A stretch of 64,000 nt of DNA from Chaetoderma sp. LZ-2023a (GCA_034401795.1 CM067360.1:123843401-123907400); one strand, 5' to 3'; positions 35,361 through 47,045 are shown, numbered from the stretch's first letter. Numbers and translations: made by a program. The notes: generated by a model from the sequence alone, not told the origin.

Positions 35361-35744
35361 TGGCGATATGTTGCATTGTCTTCGGCCTGCAGTACTATGT
35401 CGGTGTTTTATTATCTGAACACCGTCGAGTGAGAAACTACTTTGAATGCATAAAAACGCAATTCGTTTTTGTTTGGCCTATGTCGATTCTTATTCAAATT
35501 TCAGGCCCTATTCAGGCCCTATCTAACTAGGTTTTATTTAAATCTATTGCAGTTATCTTCCCCAGTATTTTACATTGGTACTGGTTTATGCACCTGATTT
35601 GTAAGAGGTGGCGAGAAGGTAACTTCACATGTTTCCTATGTCGGGGAGATAGTCAACCACTGAGGCGCGAACCAGGTTCGCCCATAAAATAATTCCGAAC
35701 ATTCACTGCATACCACTACACCAAAGCGGCAACTCATGCGCTAG

Positions 35745-35985
35745 TTAACCCTTTCATGACGAATCCGCCAAAACCCCGCCTTTGCAGTGGTCTTGGGGAA
35801 TGTCCATTTTTAGGCCAAGAGGACACTATTTTTGAAAATTTACTACTAGAATGACTGGCTGGGTAACCGAGTCAGTAATTCCAGTGGTAAATTTTCAAAG
35901 ATACTCTTCTCTTGGCCTAAAAATGGATATTTAATAAACAAATGTTTAGATTTGCTTGACCAAATTTAGTCTTTAAAAGGTTAAC
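35745..35985. repeat. family B foldback, complete
   Basis: TTAACCCTTTCATGACGAAT end, TTTTAGGCCAAGAGGACACT, centre GACTGGCTGGGTAACCGAGTCAG, AAAAATGGATATTTAATA and the TAAAAGGTTAACGG end. Confidence 0.9.
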
Positions 35986-36903
35986 GGTGTATTAGAACGT
36001 GCATTGATCGTTGGGAGTTATTGCCCCTAGCTTTCGGCATATATATATACAATATTCAAAGCTACATTGCTTGCGCAAATTGCTTAAAAGCTTTACCTAT
36101 TATTAGAGTTGGATACTTTTAAGGTCACTAACCGTCTGGAAGAACGCATTAAAGTGATGGCCTCTGGCAGCCACACTGTACCAGAGAGGTCGTTTTGTCG
36201 TACATTAACCATGTTCTCCCATCGGTAACAGAATTGATTTTAAGCCTACTACACGTTTTAAATTTGAAGTATTGATGAATATTTTGGGAATAATTTGACT
36301 GACGATTTTGCTGTTTCGCGCGGCTGTAACTTTTGCCCAGATTGTCAAAACAATATTAAGAAGATTTCACGTTCACGGTTCTGGCAATCATACTGATCAT
36401 GAGATTGTAATACTGGAGGAAATGCATTGGCGCCGCTGGATGATATCAAAAGATAAAGACGGCTTCCTGGAACCACAATTCTTTTGAAAATAAAGTATCT
36501 TTGCAGTCATGGCAACATCAAACAATCCACTCTTTGATCGAATTCTCCACTGGCTATGATTCCATTACATCGCATAGGAAACTTGATAAATTCTAGACGG
36601 ATGTTTGGTCTGATGATGAGGCTTGTCACGAAATTAGTTCCCCCATGGGGTCAGAGAACAAAGAATGAAATGTATCCGTGAATCGTTACAGGTATGAATA
36701 CTTAGTGCTTATGGGCGGCTCTCACTTCGAACAAATTTCAAGTTCCCTTTGTTTACGCGCACCATGTCCCCCACCTCCCCCCCCCCCACCGTGTCTAAAT
36801 TCAGACGCACACGCACGTGCACACACGCACGCACGCACTGAATCCTGACACTCAAATGAATATGTTAGTCAGGATTCGGGTCACGACTGCAGTATGTACA
36901 TAC

Positions 36904-36965
36904 CTGACTTCTTACGGTCACACTTCGAGCAAGTTGATCCACAGACACGACGCTTCCTAAAATGG
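36904..36965 (-). CDS. KSR-like gene, short Cys/His exon (possible C1 start)
   Basis: 62 bases from ATCTCTTTGCAG to GTATGT. The 20 complete codons read HFRKRRVCGSTCSKCDRKKS, and the last base starts the Gly completed in the 945-base exon. H-x10-C-x2-C resembles the first half of the KSR C1 (CA3) domain, H-x11-C-x2-C. The second zinc-ligand half (FGxxCxxCxxxCHxxC) does not follow, so the C1 would be truncated or divergent. The first base is phase 2, so an upstream exon must end with two codon bases. Confidence 0.65.
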
Positions 36966-36990
36966 CTGCAAAGAGATAATAAGGAGATAT

Positions 36991-37185
36991 ATTAACCCAA
37001 TCGTGCCACAGCCTGCCAAGACTATTTTTGAAAATTTACCACAGGAATGACTGGCTCGATAACCGAGCAAATGATTCCGGTGGTAAATTTTCAAAAATAG
37101 TTTTCTTTTGACATGCAAATGGACATTCAAAAAGCAAATATTTTGATTTTCGTGACCAAGTTTAGCCATTAAATGATCATGTCGA
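36991..37185. repeat. family B foldback
   Basis: TTAACCCAATCGTGCC end, GAATGACTGGCTCGATAACCG centre with one arm diverged (AGCAAATGATTCCGG), GACATGCAAATGGACATTC. It starts about 26 bases from exon 36904-36965. Confidence 0.87.
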
Positions 37186-37497
37186 TAGTCACTTACAGGA
37201 CTAGCGGTATGATCAGCGAACGAAAAGAAGACGAAGAAGGAGAGACAATAGCTGATCTTTAATGTTATAAGCGACATTAAAATTAAGATTAACGTCCTTG
37301 GTAATGCAAAGGAGGTAACTCGCTACTAGCAAATCATTAATCCGGAGTAGTTGTTGATGTCAAATATACCGTTTTAGCACTGTGGCATCCGAAGTTTTGT
37401 CAGAGCAACGTAAATAAGTGCTACCATTCATTCTTTTGTTAAGTCAATTTTTCTAACGAGTCTACGCCTATCTTGCCTGTTCTTATATAGATTGCAG

Positions 37498-37675
37498 CCC
37501 CTCACACCAGCAGTTTTATGTTTGGGCGAGAATGTTTTTCAGAATTCTGGACATTTTCGTTCCGGAAATTTCTCGTCACCGGATCATCGATGTAAGCTCA
37601 GTAAATCTGACGTCTCGCTTCCATGTGAAGAACGACCGTCCAGCGGAGATAAAGGATTGTGTTTCGTTACCACAG
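37498..37675 (+). CDS. candidate exon on the + strand
   Basis: Bounded by TTATATAGATTGCAG and CAG|GTAGTC. One frame is open and protein-like across all 178 bases (PSHQQFYVWARMFFRILDIF, then FHVKNDRPAEIKD). A second frame is also open, which weakens the call. No family is recognised. A 17-base minisatellite starts exactly at the would-be donor. Confidence 0.25.
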
Positions 37676-38395
37676 GTAGTCACTAGAACTTTACAGGTGG
37701 TCGCTAGAACAGGTAGTCGCTAGAACAGGTAGTCACTAGAATTGTATAGGTGGTCGCTAGAACAGGTGGTCGTTGGAGCAGGTAGTCGCCAGAACAGGTG
37801 GTCGCTAGAACAGGTAGTCGCTAGAACAGATAGTCTCTAGGACAGGTAGTCGCTGGGACGTGTGGTCACTAAGACAGATAGATGGTCGCTAGAACAGGTA
37901 GTCGCTAGGGCAGGTAGTCGCTACGACAGGTGGTGGCTAGAACAGGTGGTCGCGACGACAAATGGTCGCTAGAACATGTGGTCACCAGAACAGCTGGTCG
38001 CTAGAACAGGTGGTCGCTATGACAGACGGATGTTAAATCAGGTAGTGGCTAGAACAGGTAGTCGCTAGGACAGGTGGACGCTAGGAGAGGTAGTCGCTAG
38101 AACAGCTGGTCGCGACGACAGAGGTCGCTACGACAGATGGTCGTTAGAACAGGTAGTCGCTAGAACAGGTAGTCGCTAGAACACGTAGGCGTTACGACAG
38201 GTGGTCGCTAGAACAGGTGGTCACTAGAACAGGTGGTCGCTAGAACAGGTAGTCGCTACAACAGTTGGTCGTTAGATCAGGTAGTCGCTAGAACAGGTGG
38301 TCGCTAGAACAGGTGGTCGCTAGGACAGGTACTCGCTAGTCGCTCGGACAGGTAGTCGCTAGTCTCTAGGGCAGGTAGTCTCTAGGACTAGAACA
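37676..38395 (+). repeat. 17-bp minisatellite, about 42 units
   Basis: Unit AGGTGGTCGCTAGAACA / AGGTAGTCGCTAGAACA with scattered substitutions and a few broken units. Each unit holds ACAG|GTAGT or ACAG|GTGGT, a reiterated donor-like motif on the + strand. Confidence 0.95.
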
Positions 38396-38507
38396 CCTGT
38401 TTGGATGTTTTACCGGTTATATCAAGATGGACTGGCCAATGGGTATGGGTCATTCCCTTTTGTCGAAATCATGTTTGTGGTTATCGCGGCGAAAATGACT
38501 GAGAGGA

Positions 38508-38591
38508 AGGCCTAGTTTTAGGCCTAGTTTTAGGCCTAGTTTTAGACCTAGTTTTAGGCCTAGTTTTAGGCCTAGTTTTAGGCCTAGTTTC
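38508..38591. repeat. 12-bp minisatellite, seven units
   Basis: Perfect or near-perfect TAGGCCTAGTTT units. One has TAGACC. Confidence 0.95.
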
Positions 38592-39072
38592 TTGTATTTG
38601 ATTAATAACAACAACACAAAGTCTGCTAATTAGATTAGCGTACATAAATGTTTCCACTTTTAATTAAATTGAACTAACATTCTAAACTGGATGAGTTCAG
38701 TAGGCTCCCACTGGCTCCTACACTGTTCTCAAATCCATGATTCTTTCTGCAAACAATCGCTCTGGTTTCTAGCAACACGCGACCGCACTTTAATAATGTT
38801 CGCTGAACTTGCGGTCTTCTTAGAACAAATAAATACGCATCCTTCCTTATTATTTTACTGTCTATTTCTTTGATTTAATTCAGTCACAAATATAGAATCG
38901 GAACTCGTGTAGACATAGGAGTATAAGTTATCGAGTATTGCCAGAAATCAATAAAACCTGGGCTTCAAGGATCCAGCCATAGGCTAGTCTATTGTGTACA
39001 ATGCGGACCGTGATAATCAATGGCGAGTTGTACCACTGAATATCCATATCTTTCTTATGTAAGTTAAATGTA

Positions 39073-39290
39073 TTTATTTTTAAAACGATAACTCTAGAAA
39101 GCTGGGGCTGTCGTAGATATCAAGCAACGGGGTCTTCAACGTTAACACCATAAACTTATTCCACCCGCCAGGAGGTAGCAAGCAAACTTTTATGTTTACA
39201 ATGAAGTCTGCGGTAGCGGGCGTTGACTCGTACGCCGCCGAATCGCCTTGACCCATAAGTATTTTCGCGTCCAATAAACCTGCCTCTATT
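39073..39290 (-). CDS. candidate terminal exon with polyadenylation signal
   Basis: Minus-strand frame including GDSAAYESTPATADFIVNIK and LLPPGGWNKFMVLTLK, ending LELSF then TAA at 39080, with AATAAA within four bases after the stop. The composition is protein-like but the acceptor is ambiguous (several AG near 39300) and no family is recognised. It cannot belong to the KSR-like transcript as read, because it stops upstream of the C1-like exon. Confidence 0.25.
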
Positions 39291-39445
39291 GGACACCTGG
39301 CCCATCAGTAATACCAGTATACGTCATGAGCGATGGTGAATTGAGTTTGATGACAATGCTCGTCATGATAGCGGGGGGAAGAGGATGGGGAAGAGAGAGA
39401 ATGGTGAAGGGGAGAGATAGTGATATTCATCATCAAAAGCGTTTT

Positions 39446-39560
39446 ATGAAATGAAATGAAATGATTTATTCACACCCAGACCACGTTCCATGGTAGTACA
39501 TACAGCGCATAATCTCTCTCGTGATGGGGTACTTGATCTTCATATCATCCGAGTTTGTGA
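39446..39560 (-). repeat. retrotransposon 3'-end remnant
   Basis: On the minus strand the piece ends TGAATAAATCATTTCATTTC with (ATTTC)n, the usual look of a CR1/L2-type 3' terminus with a short tandem tail. Confidence 0.6.
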
Positions 39561-39857
39561 TTGCTCATTCAAAATTAACATAGTAGTCAAGAGAATTATA
39601 GTGTTAGAGAAATCAAATAATTTTCATTTTGGATTCTTCCTTAAGGTCCTATATTGACAAATGTGTTGCTGTAATAAAATGTCCCCGCTTCATTGTTTAT
39701 CTATTCATCCTATAGTTGCTGTTTGCTGTTAACTTTAACCCGTCTGACTGGCCAGGATTTGGTTCAGCCATATATCTCAGAGGTCGGGGTTTTCTAGAGA
39801 CATTTTTATGAGCAAACCATAGTCATTTAACCCTTTAAACCCGCTTGTGTCAACTTA

Positions 39858-40095
39858 ACCATTTAATGGTCAAACTCACCAAAAACACATTTGCAGTGGT
39901 CTTCAGACATGGCTATTTGAAAGGCCTAGAGAAGAGTATTATGTAATAGTTACCACTAGAATAACTGGCTCGGTAACCGAGTCAGTCATTCTAGCGGTAA
40001 ATTTTCAAAAATACTCTTCTCTCGGACTGCAGATAGACACCTGCTAAGTACGAACTTTAATTTTCTTTACAATTACCCCTTTAATGGTCAAGCTG
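39858..40095. repeat. family B foldback, complete
   Basis: TTAACCATTTAATGGTCAAAC end, CTAGAATAACTGGCTCGG centre, AATACTCTTCTCTCGGACTGC, TTACCCCTTTAATGGTCAAG end. Confidence 0.88.
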
Positions 40096-40229
40096 GAGAA
40101 ACAAAATTCAGTGGTAAATTTACAAAAATAGTCTTCTAAAATTAAAATATCTTGAAAAACATTGACCATCAAAATGTTTTGTTGATATATCAAGTACTAT
40201 TTATGAGCGCTTTGAGGCGCTGTTGGCAC

Positions 40230-40447
40230 AAGAGAAGTTAATGGCTACATTTGGTCAAGAATGTCTAAATATTTTCTCATTGAATGTCTATTTGCAGGTC
40301 GAGATTTTTTTAATTTACCACTGGAATGAATGGCTGGCAGCCAGTCACTTCAGTGGATATTTTTCAAATGGACATTCCTGCAAATTGGCATTCCTCAAGA
40401 GCGCTGAAGGGGCCTGTTTGAGGCGTCTTCGCCATGAAAGATTAAAT
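40230..40447. repeat. family B foldback, shortened centre
   Basis: TTTGGTCAAGAATGTC...CATTGAATGTCTATTTGCAGG, ACTGGAATGAATGGCTGGCAG centre, GGCATTCCTCAAGAGCGCTG and CTTCGCCATGAAAG. Confidence 0.8.
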
Positions 40448-40825
40448 TCATTATGTTTAATTAAACAATGCAATAGCTTTTCCAATCTGGCCGATATTTT
40501 AGCCTTCTTCCCACAAACTAAGTTCCCTAGTATGTTACCATTCTAACTCTGATTGTTTCTACCGTTATTTGGATTTGTGTGAGCTCGCCATAAACCAAAT
40601 ATGGTGTGGGATGTCATTTTGACACACATGCAGTGTGATTTTGCAGAATCGTTTATGCAATTGCTCTACGAGATGTTTTCAGATCCCTACCCTAAAAACA
40701 ATTTGCGCAACTGAAGGTGGTCATTGACAAGTGGAAAAGTATTAATGCTTCCCTCACATGCTATTGATTAATAGCCTGGGTGAATAAAGAACACTGGTAG
40801 CTGCATACCGCTCAGAAACATTAAC

Positions 40826-41175
40826 CAATGCATCTTTCCATTTTTAGCTATGCCCCGCCCATTTCTCGCTAAGATTCACCCACACATCGCTCGTGTTGGG
40901 ATCAATCGATCTCTGAACTCCATGACTATCACTTTCCAGAAAACGGTATGGCAACAACAGCACCCAGTTAGATTAGCTTCAAAATATTCAACAGCATGTT
41001 TATTAAATAGTAGACATACAATTTGTACAACGTGTCGGACTATTACGAGTTAAAGACGGGCCAAATAGAATTATTTATGACGTAATGATTATGATGTCGT
41101 CCTACATGTCGCTTAGCTGATTATGACGTCATGTGACGTTAGATGTGAGGTCGTAAAAAGGTGAATTATCTATGG
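40826..41175 (+). repeat. family A foldback element, left core arm lost
   Basis: AATGCATCTTTCCATTTTTAG end, GCCCCGCCC box, GGGATCAATCGATC, then directly GGCAACAACAGCACCCAG. The right arm has two CRE-like sites, one exact. Confidence 0.85.
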
Positions 41176-41584
41176 TTGCGCCAGTTGGTCAATTGCAAAT
41201 TGATTAGGCAATTGGATATTGGGGCATCGGTTGACCAACTGGACAGAGCCAGTAAGCAACTGTCACACATGTGATTATTGACGCATACCCCCATAACCAA
41301 TTGTCACATTCAACAGTGAATGGCCACGACGATGACGGCGACATCGTCGACCAGGACCACCACCACTAAGACGACCACGACCAGTATAAAAAAATAATCA
41401 TTCACATAATGAAATGAAAGACGTAGCCTACTCACCGGCAGTGTTTACAGCGATATACTTTGACTGACATCACTCATATGTTTTTCAGAGGATCTGAAAT
41501 AAATAAATAAAAAATAATAAATAGATGGACGAACGAACTAACTAACGGTCGAGCGGGCGGGCGAACGAATGAAAGGTAACTCAT

Positions 41585-41700
41585 CCAATCATTCAGTGAT
41601 AAATTGTCAAGGATTATCTTCTCTTGGCCTACAAATGGACATTCAATGAGCAAAAATATCAATTATCTGCGCCAATCCTGACCATTAAATGGTTACCTAA
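41585..41700. repeat. family B right half
   Basis: CAGTGATAAATTGTCAAGG, CTTCTCTTGGCCTACAAATG and CCATTAAATGGTTAC end. Confidence 0.78.
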
Positions 41701-41712
41701 ATAATGTAGAAA

Positions 41713-41898
41713 ACGAGCCAGTCATTCCTGTACTAGATTTGCAAAAAAAAGTATTCTGTATTCTCCTGGCCTGCAAATGGATGAACTGGACACTGACTAA
41801 GCGGAAATATGGATTTTCTTGACCCATTAACCATGTAACCATGAAGGCAGCCATAGAAATTTCAAGTTTCCTTAAAATCTTGACCATTAAAGGGTCAA
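41713..41898. repeat. family B right half, second copy
   Basis: GCCAGTCATTCCTGTACTAG, CTCCTGGCCTGCAAATGGAT, CCATTAAAGGGTCAATGG. Tandem with the preceding half copy and running into a family A element. Confidence 0.75.
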
Positions 41899-42208
41899 TG
41901 GACCGTTCCATTATTTCCATAAAAACTATATAGGTAATCTATTGAATATTTTGGAACTAATTTGACTGGGCACTGTTGCTGCCTATGGCAGCAACAGCGT
42001 CCAGTCAAATTAGTTTCAAAATATTCAACAGCATGTTTAGTAAATAGTAGAGACATACAATTCGTACAACGCGTCGGACTATTAAGAGTTAAAGACGGGC
42101 TAAATAGAATCATTATGACGTAATTATTATGACGTCATCCTACTCGCCGCTTGCTGATTATGACGTCATATGACGTCAGATGATAGATGAATACTCTGGA
42201 AAGGTAAT
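41899..42208 (+). repeat. family A foldback element, left arm truncated
   Basis: Excellent hairpin centre (GGGCACTGTTGCTGCC/GGCAGCAACAGCGTCC). Three exact TGACGTCA octamers in the right arm, two of them 10 bases apart. GGAAAGGT end. Confidence 0.9.
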
Positions 42209-43316
42209 TGATAATTATCACTTTGAACACTTTGAGGCGCTCTTGACACAGGAGTTGTTAATAGTGGAGCTAAACGTCCACTGTTTCCTGTTCTTACCGT
42301 GCAAAGATATTTCTGTAAAAAGAGAGGCACATTACCAACAAGCATAGCTTGTAATAAAACGCGATTAGAATGCTTTAGCACGATAACATTGTGATGGATA
42401 TCATCTTATATAAGCTTTTTACACTCGAAATTAGTTTTTGTTGAAATATTTTAACATTGTACAATTTCTCGCTTCAAAATTGGTACTAAATATTCAGTTG
42501 TAATAATTTACTAAATGATCTTCAAATTGCTTCTAAATCATGTAAAGTAATCATAGATTCATAATTAGTAAAATAATGCTGATCAGTCAATAAACGGCGA
42601 ATTCGGTAGCTACTGTGTAGCAATGATTTCAATGCACCAATGTTTAAATCTCGTCAAAGCGCACGCAAATTTAATTACATATGTTTATATAAGCACAATA
42701 ATTAAACAGAATGTTTTACAGGTAAATTACTCGAAGTGAGCTATATTGTAAAGCTGTGGCACGTTCGTCAGTTAGACGTGCACACGTGACCTACTCGGCG
42801 ACCATAATTAGTAATAATCGACTATTATTGCTACCTGTACGCTATGTAAACAAAACAATTCTGACTTGTTACTGAATTTGAGGCTTATTTATTAAACGGC
42901 AGACAGTGCAAACTAACGTGACATGCAAGTTGCTAGGTCAGCGCTATTTTATTGATTTTTTTCAACTTAATTTGACTGAAGCTATTAGCGAGAATACACC
43001 AACACTCTTTCAGATTTGTTGCTGAAACTTTGTATCAGGGGAGGATTTCAGAAAATTTGAAAAGCTTTGAAATTTCGCACCTGATGAATTTCACGAAAAC
43101 GTACCAGAAACCCAGGGGTGATCAGAATGTCTAATTTCAAACCATTTGGATGAATAATTTTCTATTCGTTTGACCTGTTTGGCGAGGATGATTCGATAAC
43201 TCGCCTATCTTAAACCATGTTCTGAATAGTATTATAGGAATGGATAAATACATTTGAAAACACTTGGGCAAGCGGTTGGTCTTGACATCTAATCAATATA
43301 CTATTCTTAGCCTTCG
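42209..43316. other. AT-rich stretch, nothing recognised
   Basis: No exon-like segment, hairpin or tandem repeat seen by eye in about 1.1 kb. Confidence 0.6.
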
Positions 43317-43390
43317 ATAACGCAGCTTCCTGGGCCGATGCTGGGCCGATACCGTACCGGCCCATTTCAAAGCTGTGTTTTCAGGGGACG
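43317..43390. repeat. GGGCCGAT small-element copy
   Basis: GATAACGCAGCTTCCTGGGCC and GCTGGGCCGATACCG match the core at 22096-22168. The right end is AAAGCTGTGTT. Confidence 0.6.
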
Positions 43391-43635
43391 TTCGTTACTC
43401 TCAAAGGTTCTGACATGCGTTTCCGAAAATGTTTCTGTCTGCCGCAAATTGTACGATAGGAAGAAATCTTACAGCCTCTGTTTGGTCACTTACACGTACA
43501 TAGCACTGATTATTCTGGCATTACTGTTAAGAGAGGTGCTTATATAAGTTATATCATCTACACATTTTTATGCTCTAGTTTCTGACATGCCATTTTTGAG
43601 GAGGTGACATGATTCACACGTGGTTCTCGCATTCT

Positions 43636-44050
43636 AATTCACCTTTCCTGATTATCCATCCATCATCCGACCTCGTATGACGCCATAATCATCTCAGCGC
43701 GTGCATGATAACGTCATAATCATTACACCACAAAGGGTTCCATATAGACCGTCGCCAAATCTCAAATGATCCGACACGTTGTATGAATTGTATGTCTTTG
43801 TAATTCTTTGCTATTTAATAAACATGCTGTTGAATATTTTGAAACTAATTTGACTGGGCACTGTTGCTGCCTTAGGCAACAACAGCACCCAGTCAAATTA
43901 GTTTCAAAATATTCAACAGCTTACCTGTGTCGTTTTTGGGAAATTGATAGCCAGGGTGTTCAGAGATCGATCGATCCCAACACGAGCGAGGTGTGGGTGA
44001 AGCTTAGCTAGAGATGGGCGTGGCATAGCTAAAACCAGAAAGGTTCATTA
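43636..44050 (-). repeat. family A foldback element, near complete
   Basis: AATTCACCTTTCC end, decayed CREs (TGACGCCAT, ACGTCATAATC), perfect hairpin centre, GATCGATCGATC, GATGGGCGTGGCATAG, AGAAAGGTTCATT end. Confidence 0.9.
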
Positions 44051-44407
44051 AGCACCCACATTGCTTTTATATATGTATCTAATCAAAAGTATAGTTGCTA
44101 CTAGACGAACTGTTACTGTTTATTACCGAAAATAGTGTAATGATAAACCAATGCGTACGTACAACATAAATATTTACTGACAAAGACCTCTGACACTATT
44201 TGGAAATTTGTCCTCTAACTGGCCCATATAGAGACAACTACGGAGGATCTCTTAGCCCCGGTCAGTACCTCAAGATGATGGTCAATTAAGACAGGTGTTC
44301 TAACGACCACCAGTCTTATAGAACCACCAGCTTGTGGTCTTAAAGGCATGTGCTCTCTGGGGCATGTTTGCTAGACTAGTGTTAGATATAGTGATCCTGG
44401 AATGAAC

Positions 44408-44471
44408 GAAGAGAGAGGGAGGGAGGGAGAGCGGGCGTGAGGAGGGGGTGAGGGACGAGGGACGGAGGGGC

Positions 44472-44530
<59 letters not shown>
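44408..44530. repeat. (GA)n microsatellite
   Basis: About 68 bases of pure GA preceded by GGGAGGGAGG-type repeats. Confidence 0.95.
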
Positions 44531-44532
<2 letters not shown>

Positions 44533-44584
44533 GAAGAACTCCTTAAAGCTGTATCCGACATAATTATTAGCAACAGCTTTTTCT

Positions 44585-44640
44585 TTGCTATTGCATAGCC
44601 TGGATGTAATAAAGAAAACTTGAAACTTGACACGCGTTTC
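44585..44640 (+). repeat. retrotransposon 3'-tail remnant
   Basis: GCCTGGATGTAATAAAGAAAAC then TTGAAACTTGAC: short 3' end with a heptamer-like tandem tail. Confidence 0.5.
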
Positions 44641-44924
44641 TCTCAGACAAGCACATGACCCCAGCTGGCGACTACTACAATCAACCAGCATTGAGTGAGA
44701 CCTGGACAGTATTTATAAAATACGGCTAGACAATCTGGAACTATAGGCGCTTGAGCTTTTTCAAAGCCTTTAGTGAAATTTTTTTTGCATAATTGAAACG
44801 TAGACTATATAAAATAACATATTTGCCCATATATCACGAAATAGGCGTGTGCTTTGTGGGGCTGTATTATGCCAAATAACACATTTATTATAGATTTATT
44901 ACTAAACAAACCTCTCTTGGGTCA

Positions 44925-45155
44925 ACTTAACCTTTTAATGAACAAACTGACCAAAACAACTCAGCAGTGGTCTTGAGGCATGTCTATTAGCAGGTCAAGA
45001 GAAGAGTATTTTTTAAATTAACCACTGGAATGACTGGCTCGGTAACCGAGCCAGTCATTCCAGTGGTTAATTTTCAAAAATACTCTTCTCTTGACCTGCA
45101 AATGGATACTGGGTAAGCTTGAATTTTCTTTACCATAACACCTTTAATCGTTAAG
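44925..45155. repeat. family B foldback, complete
   Basis: TTAACCTTTTAATGAACAAAC end, near-perfect stem GACTGGCTCGGTAACCGAGCC, AATACTCTTCTCTTGACCTG, CCTTTAATCGTTAAG end. Confidence 0.92.
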
Positions 45156-45429
45156 CCGGTCAGTAATTTCAAAGGTAAATTTACAAAAATTATAGTCTTC
45201 TAATATTAAAATTTGTTGCCCATTAAAATGCTTAATTGATATAAGTAGTATTTTAGCGCGATTGACACAAGAGGCGTTAAAACGGCGTACTTTTTATTAA
45301 CACCTGTATTCACTATTCAGTTCTCTTTACTATGGCCAATGCTGTATATTTTGAAAACGACATTAGTCTTCCCATCTAAGATTATAAAAACAGTGACATC
45401 TTTAGGAATCCATCATTTCATATAGACCA

Positions 45430-45970
45430 TATATCTGTAACGCGCCAATAACCAATTTATCCCGTTTGTAAACGGCGCAGGCCCATATATCAATTTGTTA
45501 TCGGCGTGTCCGTTTATAAACGGCGCAAATACATGACAATTTGTTACTGCCGCGCCAGTTTGTAAACGCCGCAAGCCCATATGACAAATTACTAACGGCG
45601 CGCCTGGTTGTAAACGGCGCAGACCCATATGCCAATTTCTTATCGGCACGCTAGTTTGTAAACGCCACAGAGCCCATATGTCAATTTGTTATCGGCACGC
45701 TAGTTTGTAAACGCCACAGAGCCCATATGTCAATTTGTTATCGGCACGCTAGTTTGTAAACGCCACAGAGCCCATATGTCAATTTGTTATCGGTACGCTA
45801 GTTTGCAAACGGCGCAGGGCCCATATGTCAATTTGTTATCGGTACGCTAGTTTGTAAACAGCGCAGGCCCATATGTAAGTTTGCTATCGGCGCGCTAGTT
45901 TGAAAACGGCACAGGCCCCATATGGCAATTTGTTATTGGCGCGCCCATTCGTAAACGGCGCACGGCCCAT
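45430..45970. repeat. ~50-bp minisatellite, about eleven units
   Basis: Unit core: TTTGTAAACGGCGCAGGCCC, ATATGTCAATTTGTTATC, GGC(A/G)CGCTAG. Three inner units are almost identical, so some expansion is recent. Related to the array at 25985-26335. Confidence 0.95.
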
Positions 45971-46153
45971 GTGAGAATATCAAACTTGCACTAATAGGAA
46001 ATGCGCAAGTTTTAATCGAATTGTGGTTTTTACCTCTACCTTGGTAGATCAAAAGTTTCTTCTGCACCGGGTTACCTTAGTTGACATCCTTACGCGGGCT
46101 CAATAACGGATTAGCAGCGGCAACGGCAGAAGCCGCTCCAGCTGTTGCTGTCC

Positions 46154-46156
<3 letters not shown>

Positions 46157-46209
<53 letters not shown>

Positions 46210-46237
46210 GCTACTGCTGCTGTTGCTGTTGTTGTTG
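46157..46237. repeat. (GTT)n microsatellite
   Basis: Nearly pure GTT flanked by GCTGTTGCTG. Confidence 0.95.
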
Positions 46238-46844
46238 AGATGTACCACGTTCGGTCAGATTAATATCAAAATAATCATCAACTTACATGATTGGCCTGAA
46301 GATTGATGAATGCGCATATCAAAGATGACAAATTAACAAATCTAATCAAAACTTTCAAAACTTACAAAGGTTGTTCAGTTTCTAACATCTTTCACTATGA
46401 ACAACACTGATGTAATTACCACAGATATATCCTCAAAGCAGCATTTTGATGTTCTATTCGTTATTGAGAAAAGTGATTTGTAAATTAGATTCCACGGTTA
46501 ATTCTAGCTTGGATGTCATTTGGCTCGTCAATTATTGGGTCAAAACACATTCCACGTCATGAAATCAAGATCATCATCTGATTCCTTTGAATCCATCAAC
46601 ACCGAGGGTCTATATGCGTGTCGACTTCCGTTGTTACTTATACCGCGAGTCGATAATTAGCCGCAGCGCACGAGAGATAACACGATAAGCAGCGACAAGA
46701 AGCAGATGTAATTACCAGCGATATATCCTCAACTCCTTTGATCAATGTTCACACCTGTTCGTGATATTGTTCAGGGATTCCATGTTAGAGAGTATTCTAC
46801 TGCTTTATCAGATCACGATTAACTACAACACAGCCATCGATTGG

Positions 46845-47045
46845 CGGGCGGGCCGGCGGGCCGATGGGCCGGCATTCGGGCGGATGGACGGACGCCTAGA
46901 CGGACGGACGCATCTAGTATGCATAGCCTAGCTAGAAATGGACGGAGCCTAGAGTTAGAAATCTACAGAGCCTAGCTACAAATGGACAGAGCCTAGGTAG
47001 AAATGGACAGCGCCTAGCCAGAAATGGACAGAATCTAGCTATTGG
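46845..47045. repeat. GGGC-rich tract followed by a ~24-bp minisatellite
   Basis: GGCGGGCGGGCCGGCGGGCC and GGACGGACG repeats, then about five units of TAGAAATGGACAGAGCCTAGC. The latter resembles the tip of family A (GGGGCATAGCTAGAAATGG), so it may be an amplified element end. Confidence 0.8.

Noticed and set aside
37676..38395. CRISPR array
   Set aside because: Units are contiguous 17-mers without spacers and the genome is eukaryotic.
38691..38873. Short + strand ORF between minisatellites
   Set aside because: No splice context, no motif, length expected by chance.
43808..44011. Recurrent ORF 'MLFNKHAVEYFETNL...' in many family A copies
   Set aside because: It recurs because the repeat recurs. 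It crosses a palindromic stem, is read from either strand, and differs by frame-breaking indels between copies.
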